Of a stretch of DNA of 64,000 bases, positions 1 to 8,817 are shown one piece after another. The stretch's first letter is position 1, and every line of letters starts with the position of its first letter. The translations under genes and the position numbers were made by a program. The stretch covers positions 1-64,000 of the forward strand of contig JBMNUM010000005.1 of NCBI GenBank assembly GCA_050946275.1, in the 5' to 3' direction. The notes beneath the pieces are model-generated. The model ran no database searches, was not told where the DNA came from, and was given only the letters and a program-made list of their open reading frames with translations. Source of the DNA: JBMNUM01 sp050946275 (GTDB lineage: Bacteria > Actinomycetota > Coriobacteriia > Coriobacteriales > CADBOM01).

Positions 1-1247
1 GCAACAACGCCATGTACCAGATCTCGGTCCGCGCCCAGCTGATGCCGGGCATCGAGGACGGGTGCCAGGTCGAGGTCGGCCAGCAGCTCACCAAGGGCTC
101 GGTCAACCCGCACGACCTGCTGCGCCTCACCGATCCCAACACGACGCTGCGCTACATCGTGTCGCAGGTCCAGGAAGTGTACGTGTCGCAGGGCGTCGAC
201 ATCAACGACAAGCACATCGAGGCCATCGCGCGCCAGATGCTGCGCAAGGTGTCCGTGCTTGAGTCCGGCGATTCCGACATGCTGCCCGGCACGCAGGTCG
301 ACGTCAACGAGTTCAGGCGCGAGACGGAGCGCATCATCCTCGCCGGTGGAACCCCGCCGGTCGGCCAGCCGATTCTCCTCGGCATCACGAAGGCCTCGCT
401 GGCCACGGACTCGTTCCTGTCGGCTGCCTCGTTCCAGGAGACCACGAGGGTGCTCACCGACGCCGCCATCGAGGGCAAGTCGGATCACCTGTACGGCCTC
501 AAGGAGAACGTCATCATCGGCAAGTCCATCCCCGCCGGCACGGGCCTGAAGCGCTATCGCAACATCAAGCTCACGTATCGCGGCGAGGAGGTTGACGAGT
601 CGCTGGCGACGGGCGATACGCTTCCCGATTACGCTCCCGAGGAGCTCCAGGCTCTCGAGGAGCTGCTGCCCAAGCCGCAGGACTGGTCGCTCGACGTCGA
701 GGACTACCTCGGCATGGCCGGCGGCTATGGCTCCTACGGCATGGAGGTCAACGGCAAGGCGCTCCCGCCCGAGGTCGGCAACCTCTACCTGTTCGACGAC
801 CTGGGCATCTCGCAGCGCTGGGCGAACAAGTTCAGCGAGGCCGGCATCGAGACGGTCAACGACCTCGTCGGCCAGACGCAGGACGATCTCAGCCGCATCG
901 AGGGCATCGGCTCCAAGGCCATCGAGGAACTGCGCGAGGGCCTCGAGCAGCACGACCTGCTCTACATCCTCGACAGCGATACCTCCGGCAACGACTCCGA
1001 GGTGTCCCAGCTGCTCGAGATGGTCTTCTCGCCGGATGACTCGACGCTGCTGCTCGAGAGCGATATCCCGCAGAGCTACAGCGCCGATCCCGACGACATG
1101 ATCGGCTCGTCCATGCCCCCGATCAGCCAGATCAAGGACAGCACCGAGCTCGACGAGCTCTTCAAGGAGGTCGGCCTGTCCGAGTACTCGCTGAGCGACA
1201 AGGACCTCGACGGCATCGACGACCTCATCGGAGGAGACGACGAGTAG
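1..1247 (+). CDS. rpoC: DNA-directed RNA polymerase subunit beta' (3' part only), with alpha-CTD-like C-terminal extension
   Basis: The gene runs in from before the window; the frame is open from base 3 and stops at 1245-1247. The visible 414 or so residues begin in the C-terminal core of beta' (switch/jaw end: ASFQETTRVL, GLKENVIIGK, GTGLKRYRNIKL). Most bacterial beta' subunits end shortly after that last motif; here about 220 further residues follow. Within them, bases 785-960 encode a helix-hairpin-helix segment beginning LFDDLGISQRWANKF and closing with IEGIGSKAIEELREGL, closely resembling the C-terminal domain of the alpha subunit. The rest of the tail is acidic. Identity as RpoC is secure; the role of the extension is inference. 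Confidence 0.97.
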   Translation, partial: NNAMYQISVRAQLMPGIEDGCQVEVGQQLTKGSVNPHDLLRLTDPNTTLRYIVSQVQEVYVSQGVDINDKHIEAIARQMLRKVSVLESGDSDMLPGTQVDVNEFRRETERIILAGGTPPVGQPILLGITKASLATDSFLSAASFQETTRVLTDAAIEGKSDHLYGLKENVIIGKSIPAGTGLKRYRNIKLTYRGEEVDESLATGDTLPDYAPEELQALEELLPKPQDWSLDVEDYLGMAGGYGSYGMEVNGKALPPEVGNLYLFDDLGISQRWANKFSEAGIETVNDLVGQTQDDLSRIEGIGSKAIEELREGLEQHDLLYILDSDTSGNDSEVSQLLEMVFSPDDSTLLLESDIPQSYSADPDDMIGSSMPPISQIKDSTELDELFKEVGLSEYSLSDKDLDGIDDLIGGDDE

Positions 1248-1283
1248 GGGAGAGACCGACCCGTTCGTCCCATAGACGAGAAC

Positions 1284-1320
1284 GAGCCCGCCCGTCCGCA
1301 AGGATGGGCGGGCTCTTGCT
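1284..1320 (+). terminator. Intrinsic terminator after rpoC
   Basis: A 14-bp stem (GAGCCCGCCCGTCC, 1284-1297, against GGATGGGCGGGCTC, 1302-1315) with a GCAA loop sits 37 bases after the rpoC stop, followed by TTGCTTT. It would end the rpoB-rpoC transcript before the repeat region. Confidence 0.85.
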
Positions 1321-1420
1321 TTGCAGGTGGAGGTTGGCGCGGGGTGCAGCTAGGGTGTGCCGGCGGCACCCAAGGAGCGCTTGATGTGAAGACCTTCGGC
1401 TCGGAGAGGCTGAGCAACGG

Positions 1421-1713
1421 TCAGCAAACCCGCATTTCGAGCTCCCGTGCGGGGTTTGCTGACCGCCCTTGCGCCTCCGGTAATCAGCAAACCCGCATTT
1501 CGAGCTCTCATGTGGGGTTTGCTGACCGCCAGCACGGCGACCGCAATCAGCAAACCCGCATTTTGACCCCCAATGTAGGGTTTGCTGACTGTCCTTGCGC
1601 CTCCGGTAATCAGCAAACCCGCATTTCGACCCGCCAGGTGGGGTTTGCTGACCGTGGGGAGGGCGATGGCGATCAGCAAACCCGCATTTCGGGTCCCACG
1701 TGGGGCTTGCTGA
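1421..1713. repeat. 63-bp-period palindromic repeat array (family 1, locus A)
   Basis: Five units start at 1421, 1484, 1547, 1610 and 1673, exactly 63 bp apart. Each has a left arm TCAGCAAACCC, the bases GCA, a variable interior of about 16 bases, and a right arm GGGTTTGCTGA, so each unit can form an 11-bp stem. The linkers between units are themselves partly conserved (CTTGCGCCTCCGGTAA occurs twice). Because 63 is divisible by three, the array is open in several frames on both strands, but none of these resembles a known protein. A lone right arm recurs at 2037-2047. The remaining bases of 1248-2077 hold the terminator and the family 2 element; I see no gene. Confidence 0.9.
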
Positions 1714-1762
1714 TTGCGCTTGCGGCGGGTGTCGGAGCGCGGCCGCCGGGCCGGGCCTCGTC

Positions 1763-2022
1763 TGCCCATCCAGAAATGCGGGGATGTCGAAAGGCGGGAC
1801 GCCCGTGCATGTTTTCATGGCTCGCCTGTCCCAAATTGCGGGGTTGTCGAAGTCGGATCGGTCCAGCTTGCCCAGAAATGCGGGGTTGTCGAAAATTCTT
1901 GTCCCGAAATGCGGGGTTGTCGAAAAATCCGGAGCGTCCCGCTTTCGACATCCCCGCGTTTTGGAACACGGGAGGGCGTTTTCCTTGCAAGGCAGGCTCG
2001 TTTTTCGACAAACCAGCACTTG
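1763..2022 (+). repeat. Composite palindromic element (family 2, copy 1)
   Basis: Six copies of a motif close to AAATGCGGGGTTGTCGAAA lie here: four forward (near 1771, 1831, 1876, 1908) and two inverted (near 1942 and 2003). From about 1807 to 2020 the sequence aligns without gaps to the reverse complement of about 38844-39057, with roughly four of five bases identical. The core AAATGCGGG is shared with the complement of the family 1 arm, so the two families look related. The order family 1 then family 2 is the same at both loci. No transposase or protein match is visible. Confidence 0.85.
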
Positions 2023-2077
2023 TTGCTGTTGATGCCGGGTTTGCTGATTGCAGCTACGGTTAAAGCGGATCCTTCCG

Positions 2078-3175
2078 CTACCTCTCCGCGATCTTCCCAC
2101 GGACGAGAACCTTCGTCCGCTGTGCTGCGGCCTGGGTGGTTCGGAGGTTCTCGGGCTCGATGAAGATGCGGGTCGTCTGCGGGAACTCGCGGACGATCTC
2201 GCGCTCGATCCTATCGATGCTCTCGTCTATGGATTCGAGCGATGCGTCCTCGTCGAACGTGACGTCGATCGTGACGAGCAGGTCGCGCGGGCCCAGGTAA
2301 TACGAGAGGATGCGGCCGCATCTGCGCACCTGCGGGCTGTCGTTGACGATGCGCTCGACCTCGATGAGCTCGAGTGCATCGAGACCCTCGCCGATGAGCA
2401 GCCCCTTCGTCTCGCGCAGCAGCAGGACCGCAACGCATGCCAACAGGACGCCGATGAGCACCGAGGCGATGCCGTCGAAATACGCGTTGCCCGTCAGGTG
2501 GCCCAGGAAGGTGCCGAGGAAGGCGATCAGCAAGCCGGCCTCGGCCGCCGAGTCCTCGAGCACGACCGTGAAGAGGCTGGGGTCCTTCGCCTGCTTGATG
2601 AACTGCAGCGGCTTCATCTTCCCGCGCGCGGCGTTGAACTCCCGGATCGCGACCGACAGCGAGAAGCCCTCGATCACGGCGGAGATGGCGATGATGATGT
2701 AGTTGAGCAGCGGATTGCCGAGCGAGGTCCCGGGGGTTATGGACATGATGCGGTGGATGCCCTCGTACATGGACACGCCGCCGCCCAGCGCGAAGATCAT
2801 GACGGCGACGACGAGCGTCCAGAAATAGAGCTCCTGGCTGTACCCGAACGGGTGGCTGAGGTCGGGCTTGCGCTTGGCGCGGTGCATGCCGAAGAGGATG
2901 AGCAAGCCGTTGCCCGAGTCGACGATCGAGTGGATTCCCTCCGAGATCATGGCCGAGGACCCGGATACGAACGCGGCGATGAACTTCACCACGCCGATTG
3001 CAATGTTGGCGAGGACGGCGGCCACGACGGCCTTCGCGCTCTCCCCATGAGGCTGGGTTTCCGGTTCGCGGGCATCCTGCCCGTCGGAGACGGGAGTGGT
3101 GTCCGGTGTGGGGGAGACGCTCGCATCGCGCGTCCCGGCTGCGTTCCGTCCCTTGTTGTAGTCGGGTGTGACCAT
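2078..3175 (-). CDS. Cation diffusion facilitator (CDF) family efflux transporter
   Basis: A 365-residue membrane protein of the CDF family, which exports divalent metals such as Zn, Fe, Mn or Co by proton exchange. About 45 hydrophilic residues precede the first membrane helix (ANIAIGVVKFIAAFVSG). The second helix holds the metal-site motif SEGIHSIVDSGN with the expected His and Asp; the fifth-helix site is unusual, reading LEDSAAEAG where many members have HxxxD. A cytoplasmic C-terminal domain (DLLVTIDVTFDED onward) matches the family dimer domain. The ATG at 3175 is preferred because GAGGAGAAAAGGAAAC precedes it; a GTG further upstream at 3304 has no such site. The gene is divergent from the str operon. 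Metal specificity cannot be read. Confidence 0.88.
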   Translation of the reverse strand: MVTPDYNKGRNAAGTRDASVSPTPDTTPVSDGQDAREPETQPHGESAKAVVAAVLANIAIGVVKFIAAFVSGSSAMISEGIHSIVDSGNGLLILFGMHRAKRKPDLSHPFGYSQELYFWTLVVAVMIFALGGGVSMYEGIHRIMSITPGTSLGNPLLNYIIIAISAVIEGFSLSVAIREFNAARGKMKPLQFIKQAKDPSLFTVVLEDSAAEAGLLIAFLGTFLGHLTGNAYFDGIASVLIGVLLACVAVLLLRETKGLLIGEGLDALELIEVERIVNDSPQVRRCGRILSYYLGPRDLLVTIDVTFDEDASLESIDESIDRIEREIVREFPQTTRIFIEPENLRTTQAAAQRTKVLVRGKIAER

Positions 3176-3338
3176 CGTTTCCTTTTCTCCTCGCACCGAT
3201 GCGCCTCCGGCTGCATCCGCGTTCGAACGTGCTCCCAGATTATATGCGCTTATACGTGCATTCTTCTCGTCAACTTCCGTATATTCCGGCTTCTTGCCGT
3301 TCACGGAGCAGTTATGGATACGCCCGGTGGCGTGGTAT

Positions 3339-3367
3339 TTGACTTACCCGTGTTGGCATGCTAATGT
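3339..3367 (+). promoter_or_regulatory. Promoter of the str operon
   Basis: TTGACT (3339-3344), a 17-base spacer and TAATGT (3362-3367) with an extended -10 TGC immediately before it. It lies 83 bases upstream of the rpsL start, in the gap between the divergent CDF gene and rpsL, and is the only strong candidate there. Confidence 0.7.
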
Positions 3368-3449
3368 TCACCCCTGTGGCTTTAACAGAGCTTTGCTTTG
3401 CTATGTATTTTGGAAGTTAGTAGTTGTTGGATCGAAAAGGAGTTGGGTT

Positions 3450-3821
3450 TTGCCTACTATCAACCAGCTAGTCCGCAAGGGACGCACCAAGACGGTGGAG
3501 AAGAAGAAGACCTCTGCACTGCAGGGAAATCCGCAGAAGCGCGGCGTGTGCACGAGGGTGTACACCACCACGCCCAAGAAGCCGAACTCGGCCCTGCGCA
3601 AGGTTGCGCGTGTCCGTCTCGTCAGCGGTCAGGAAGTCACCGTTTACATCCCGGGTATCGGGCACAACCTGCAGGAGCACTCCATGGTCCTCATCCGCGG
3701 CGGTCGTGTGCGCGACCTCCCCGGTGTCCGCTACAAGGTCATCCGCGCCGCTCTCGACTGCGCCGCGGTCAACGACAGGCATCAGGCCCGTTCGAGGTAC
3801 GGAGCCAAGCGCCCCAAGTAG
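3450..3821 (+). CDS. rpsL: 30S ribosomal protein S12
   Basis: A 123-residue S12, first gene of the str operon; it sits at the decoding centre of the small subunit. The start is TTG at 3450, giving (M)PTINQLVRKG as in other S12 proteins, with AAAAGGAG seven bases upstream; upstream ATGs in frame would add a long non-homologous leader. The loop KKPNSALRK retains the lysine at the E. coli K42 position. At residue 88, in the loop RVRDLPGVRY, the codon at 3711-3713 is CGC (Arg) where most bacteria have Lys; Lys-to-Arg change there gives streptomycin resistance in other species. Confidence 0.98.
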   Translation: MPTINQLVRKGRTKTVEKKKTSALQGNPQKRGVCTRVYTTTPKKPNSALRKVARVRLVSGQEVTVYIPGIGHNLQEHSMVLIRGGRVRDLPGVRYKVIRAALDCAAVNDRHQARSRYGAKRPK

Positions 3822-3938
3822 TAAGAGGAGCGCCCGCCTGAGACACCCGTGCGGGGGAGCGGCCATCGCCGCAGCCCGGGCACGCGGAACCGCGAGGCGC
3901 TTGCATGAATGTAAGCGATCTAGTTTAGGAGAGATATT
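3822..3938 (+). other. rpsL-rpsG intercistronic region with hairpin
   Basis: 117 bases without a gene. Just before rpsG, CGCTTGCATGAATGTAAGCG (3899-3918) can fold into a short hairpin ending eight bases before the AGGAGAG ribosome site. In E. coli the rpsL-rpsG gap is the S7 autoregulatory target; whether this hairpin plays that part is inference from position only. Confidence 0.4.
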
Positions 3939-4409
3939 ATGCCGCGTCGTGCAGCAGCCGTCCGCAGAGAGGTCATGCCGGATGGCGTTTACAACAACCG
4001 CCTGGTCACCCAGCTCATCAACAAGGTGCTGTTGGATGGCAAGAAGTCCACGGCCGAGCGCATCGTCTACGGTGCGTTCGACATCGTCGAGAAGAAGACC
4101 GGCGAGGATCCGCTGAGCGTCTTCAAGAAGGCCATGGACAACGTCCGTCCGACGCTCGAGGTCAAGCCGAAGCGCGTCGGTGGCGCCACCTACCAGGTGC
4201 CGATGGAGGTCAACTCCCGTCGTGCCACCACGCTCGCCATCCGCTGGATGGTGGACTTCTCCCGCAAGCGCAAGGAGAAGACCATGAAGGAGCGCCTGGC
4301 CGCCGAGATCATGGATGCCTCCAATGGCATGGGTGCCTCCGTCAAGCGTCGCGAGGACCTCTACAAGATGGCCGAGTCCAACCGTGCGTTCTCGCACTAT
4401 CGATTCTAG
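3939..4409 (+). CDS. rpsG: 30S ribosomal protein S7
   Basis: 156 residues, the normal length for S7, which nucleates assembly of the 30S head and binds 16S rRNA. It begins MPRRAAAVRREVMPDGVYNN and ends with the conserved RREDLYKMAESNRAFSHYRF. ATG at 3939 follows TTTAGGAGAGATATT. It lies between rpsL and fusA in the classical str order, with 21 bases before fusA. Confidence 0.98.
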   Translation: MPRRAAAVRREVMPDGVYNNRLVTQLINKVLLDGKKSTAERIVYGAFDIVEKKTGEDPLSVFKKAMDNVRPTLEVKPKRVGGATYQVPMEVNSRRATTLAIRWMVDFSRKRKEKTMKERLAAEIMDASNGMGASVKRREDLYKMAESNRAFSHYRF

Positions 4410-4430
4410 TTCGGAGGCAAGAGAACCATC

Positions 4431-6515
<2,085 letters not shown>

Positions 6516-6576
6516 GGTTGGCGAGAATACGAGGAAATAACGGGAATGCCCGTTGAAACGATGGAGGTAAGGAACG

Positions 6577-6885
6577 TTGGCTAGTCAAAAGATCAGAATC
6601 CGACTGAAGGGCTACGATCACGAGATCGTGGACAAGTCGACCAAGCTCATCGTCGAGACCGCAATCAAGACCGGCGCGAAGGTCTCCGGCCCGATTCCGC
6701 TGCCCACGGAGCGCAACATCTACTGCGTCATCCGCTCGCCGCACGTGAACAAGGATAGCCGCGAGGAGTTCGAGATGCGCACGCACAAGCGCCTCATCGA
6801 CATCCTCGAGCCCACGCCGTCTACCGTCGATTCGATGATGCGTCTCGATCTTCCGGCGGGTGTGGACATCGAGATCAAGCTCTAA
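6577..6885 (+). CDS. rpsJ: 30S ribosomal protein S10
   Basis: 102 residues, the standard S10 length, including RIRLKGYDHE near the start and the loop RSPHVNKDSREEFEMRTHKR. S10 is part of the 30S head and, in many bacteria, the NusE antitermination factor. The start is TTG at 6577 with GATGGAGGTAAGG just upstream. The 61-base gap after fusA includes a small hairpin, AACGGGAATGCCCGTT (6539-6554). rpsJ is followed by a long structured leader rather than directly by rplC. Confidence 0.97.
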   Translation: MASQKIRIRLKGYDHEIVDKSTKLIVETAIKTGAKVSGPIPLPTERNIYCVIRSPHVNKDSREEFEMRTHKRLIDILEPTPSTVDSMMRLDLPAGVDIEIKL

Positions 6886-6890
6886 TTGGT

Positions 6891-7031
6891 TATAATGCGT
6901 AGGTTGCGCTTTCGCGCAGGCTGTGTCTCGCAGGTTGCGCCTACGCTGTAACAAAGAGAAGTTGTGGTCCGCTGGGGGCGGCGACAGACGGAGTCGCCGT
7001 AAGGACCCATGACCACGGGGAAGTTAGGTTA
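6891..7031 (+). promoter_or_regulatory. Structured leader between rpsJ and rplC, with a possible internal promoter
   Basis: The 153-base gap holds TATAAT at 6891-6896 (no clear -35 at the right distance). Downstream, GCGTAGG (6897-6903) can pair with CCTACGC (6940-6946); GTGGTC (6964-6969) with GACCAC (7011-7016); and inside the latter GGCGAC (6980-6985) with GTCGCC (6993-6998) around the loop AGACGGA. GGTCC (6966-6970) and GGACC (7003-7007) offer an alternative pairing. The layout resembles an r-protein autoregulatory leader, but no known class was recognised. Confidence 0.5.
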
Positions 7032-7038
7032 GGTATAA

Positions 7039-7662
7039 ATGGCTAACATGATTTTGGGTCGCAAGCTGGGCATGACCCAGGTCTGGAGCGATGACGACGA
7101 GATCATTCCCGTCACCGTCATCGAGGCCGGACCGTGCGTCGTGTCCCAGGTCAAGACCAAGGAGACCGATGGCTACGAGGCCATCCAGATGGGCTTCGGC
7201 ACCATCAAGGACAAGCATGTCAACAAGCCGATGGCTGGTCACTTCGCCAAGGCTGGCGTCGCCCCGATGCGCTATCTGCGCGAGGTGCGCGTCGACGATG
7301 CGTCCGCACACGAGACGGGCGAGGTCATCACGATCGACTCGTTCGCCGAGATCGAGAAGGTCAACGTCACCGGCACCTCCAAGGGTAAGGGTTTCGCCGG
7401 TGTCATGAAGCACCATGGATTCGGCGGCGGCCCGGGTGGCCACGGCTCGCATTTCCATCGCGCTCCCGGTTCCATTGGCCAGTGCGCCTCGCCCTCGCGC
7501 GTTCTCAAGGGCGTCCGCATGGCTGGTCACATGGGCGATGAGCGGGTCACGGTGCGCAACCTCAAGGTGGTCAGGATCGACGCCGAGCACAACGTGATTC
7601 TGGTGAAGGGCGCTGTCCCCGGTGGGAACAACGGCCTTGTCATGATCCGCGAGGCTAAGTAG
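7039..7662 (+). CDS. rplC: 50S ribosomal protein L3
   Basis: 207 residues starting MANMILGRKLGMTQVW, typical of bacterial L3, which binds near the 3' end of 23S rRNA and the peptidyl-transferase centre. The loop GGGPGGHGSHFHRAPGSIG is present. The ribosome site before ATG 7039 is weak (AAGTTAGGTTAGG), which fits a gene whose translation may be controlled through the preceding structured leader. It opens the L3-L4-L23-L2 run of the S10 cluster. Confidence 0.97.
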   Translation: MANMILGRKLGMTQVWSDDDEIIPVTVIEAGPCVVSQVKTKETDGYEAIQMGFGTIKDKHVNKPMAGHFAKAGVAPMRYLREVRVDDASAHETGEVITIDSFAEIEKVNVTGTSKGKGFAGVMKHHGFGGGPGGHGSHFHRAPGSIGQCASPSRVLKGVRMAGHMGDERVTVRNLKVVRIDAEHNVILVKGAVPGGNNGLVMIREAK

Positions 7663-7700
7663 TAACCGCCGAACCGAACCCGTAGAGGAGTTAAGTACCA

Positions 7701-8327
7701 ATGGCAACGATTGACATCTACAACCAGAAGGGCGAGAGGATCGACGGCGTCGAGTTCGACGACCGCGTGTTCTCCATCGAGCCCAACATTCATGTCATGC
7801 ATGAGGTTTGCCGTGCCCACATGGCCGCTCAGCGCCAGGGCACGCATCAGACGAAGACCCGCGGCCAGGTCAGCGGCGGCGGCAGCAAGCCGTGGCGCCA
7901 GAAGGGCACCGGCCGTGCCCGCCAGGGCTCCACGCGCGCTCCGCATTGGCGCGGTGGCGGCGTCGTCTGGGGACCGCATCCCCGCGACTACTCGTTCAAG
8001 GTGCCGAAGAAGGTCGTCAACCTGGCCATGCGCTCGGCCCTGTCCGCCAAGCTGGCTGACGACGAGCTGCTCGTGGTCGACAGCTTCGACTTCGAGGCCC
8101 CCAAGACCAAGGACGCCATCGCGGTGTGCAAGGCCCTCGGCATCGACGACAAGCGCATCACGCTCGTCATCGGCGAGGAGGACGCCAACACCTGGCTGTC
8201 GTTCCGCAACATCCCCGGCGTGCGCATCATCACCGAGCGCGAGTCGAATTGCTACGACTTCATCGACAACGGCAAGCTGGTGTTCACGCTGGCTTCGATC
8301 AAATACATCGAGGGGGTGCTTGCATAA
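7701..8327 (+). CDS. rplD: 50S ribosomal protein L4
   Basis: 208 residues with the L4 extended loop (QTKTRGQVSGGGSKPWRQKG and TRAPHWRGGG) that lines the peptide exit tunnel. In E. coli L4 also represses the S10 operon. ATG 7701 follows AGAGGAGTTAAG. The TAA stop overlaps the rplW ATG by one base, indicating translational coupling. Confidence 0.97.
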   Translation: MATIDIYNQKGERIDGVEFDDRVFSIEPNIHVMHEVCRAHMAAQRQGTHQTKTRGQVSGGGSKPWRQKGTGRARQGSTRAPHWRGGGVVWGPHPRDYSFKVPKKVVNLAMRSALSAKLADDELLVVDSFDFEAPKTKDAIAVCKALGIDDKRITLVIGEEDANTWLSFRNIPGVRIITERESNCYDFIDNGKLVFTLASIKYIEGVLA

Positions 8328-8617
8328 TGAATAAGGATCCCCGCGAGGTCATCATCAGGCCGATCATCACCGAGCGTGCGTTCGACCAGATCGAGGATGA
8401 GAACCGCTACACGTTCGAGGTCGCCAAGACGTCCAACAAGATCGAGATCGCCAAGGCGATTCAGGAGATCTTCAACGTGACTGTCGTCAAGGTGAACACG
8501 GTCAACGTGAAGCCCAAGCCGAAGCGCGTCCGTTACCAGAAGGGCTACACGCGCTCCTGGAAGAAGGCCATCGTCAAGTTGGCCGAGGGCGATAGCATCG
8601 ACCTGTATTCCAATTAG
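8327..8617 (+). CDS. rplW: 50S ribosomal protein L23
   Basis: 96 residues, MNKDPREVIIRPIITERAFD at the start, matching L23, the exit-tunnel protein that docks trigger factor and SRP. The ATG at 8327 shares its A with the rplD stop; no separate ribosome site is needed. C-terminal basic stretch KPKPKRVRYQKGYTRSWKKA is the rRNA-binding loop. Confidence 0.96.
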   Translation: MNKDPREVIIRPIITERAFDQIEDENRYTFEVAKTSNKIEIAKAIQEIFNVTVVKVNTVNVKPKPKRVRYQKGYTRSWKKAIVKLAEGDSIDLYSN

Positions 8618-8625
8618 TGCACGTC

Positions 8626-8651
8626 CCCGGGCGACCATTGCGCCGCCCGGG
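8626..8651 (+). terminator. Hairpin after rplW (possible attenuator)
   Basis: CCCGGGCG (8626-8633) pairs with CGCCCGGG (8644-8651), followed by TTGTTCGTTCG. The T content is modest, so it may be a partial terminator inside the S10 cluster. The rest of the 200-base rplW-rplB gap contains another hairpin, GGGGC-AAAT-GCCCC, around 8756-8769. Confidence 0.5.
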
Positions 8652-8817
8652 TTGTTCGTTCGCCCGATTTTATGGGGCGAGAAGGTTCAATGGCTTCAAA
8701 GTGTCCCTAAAATGGATACGCTCGGAGCCGTGGTAGTCCGGAGTCGCGCTTGCATGGGGCAAATGCCCCGCAACTCCCGAAGGGCAATGCGCGGCCATCG
8801 GACAGAAGGAGAGATTG

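Noticed and set aside
1421..1713. CRISPR array
   Set aside because: The constant parts are inverted arms around a variable interior, the linkers resemble each other, and no cas gene is present.
1225..2100. Long open frames through the repeats (plus and minus strands)
   Set aside because: The 63-bp unit is a multiple of three, so frames stay open by arithmetic; translations are simple 21-residue repeats with no family match or ribosome site.
3176..3304. GTG start 43 codons upstream for the CDF transporter
   Set aside because: No ribosome site there, while the ATG at 3175 has GAGGAGAAAAGG at the right distance.
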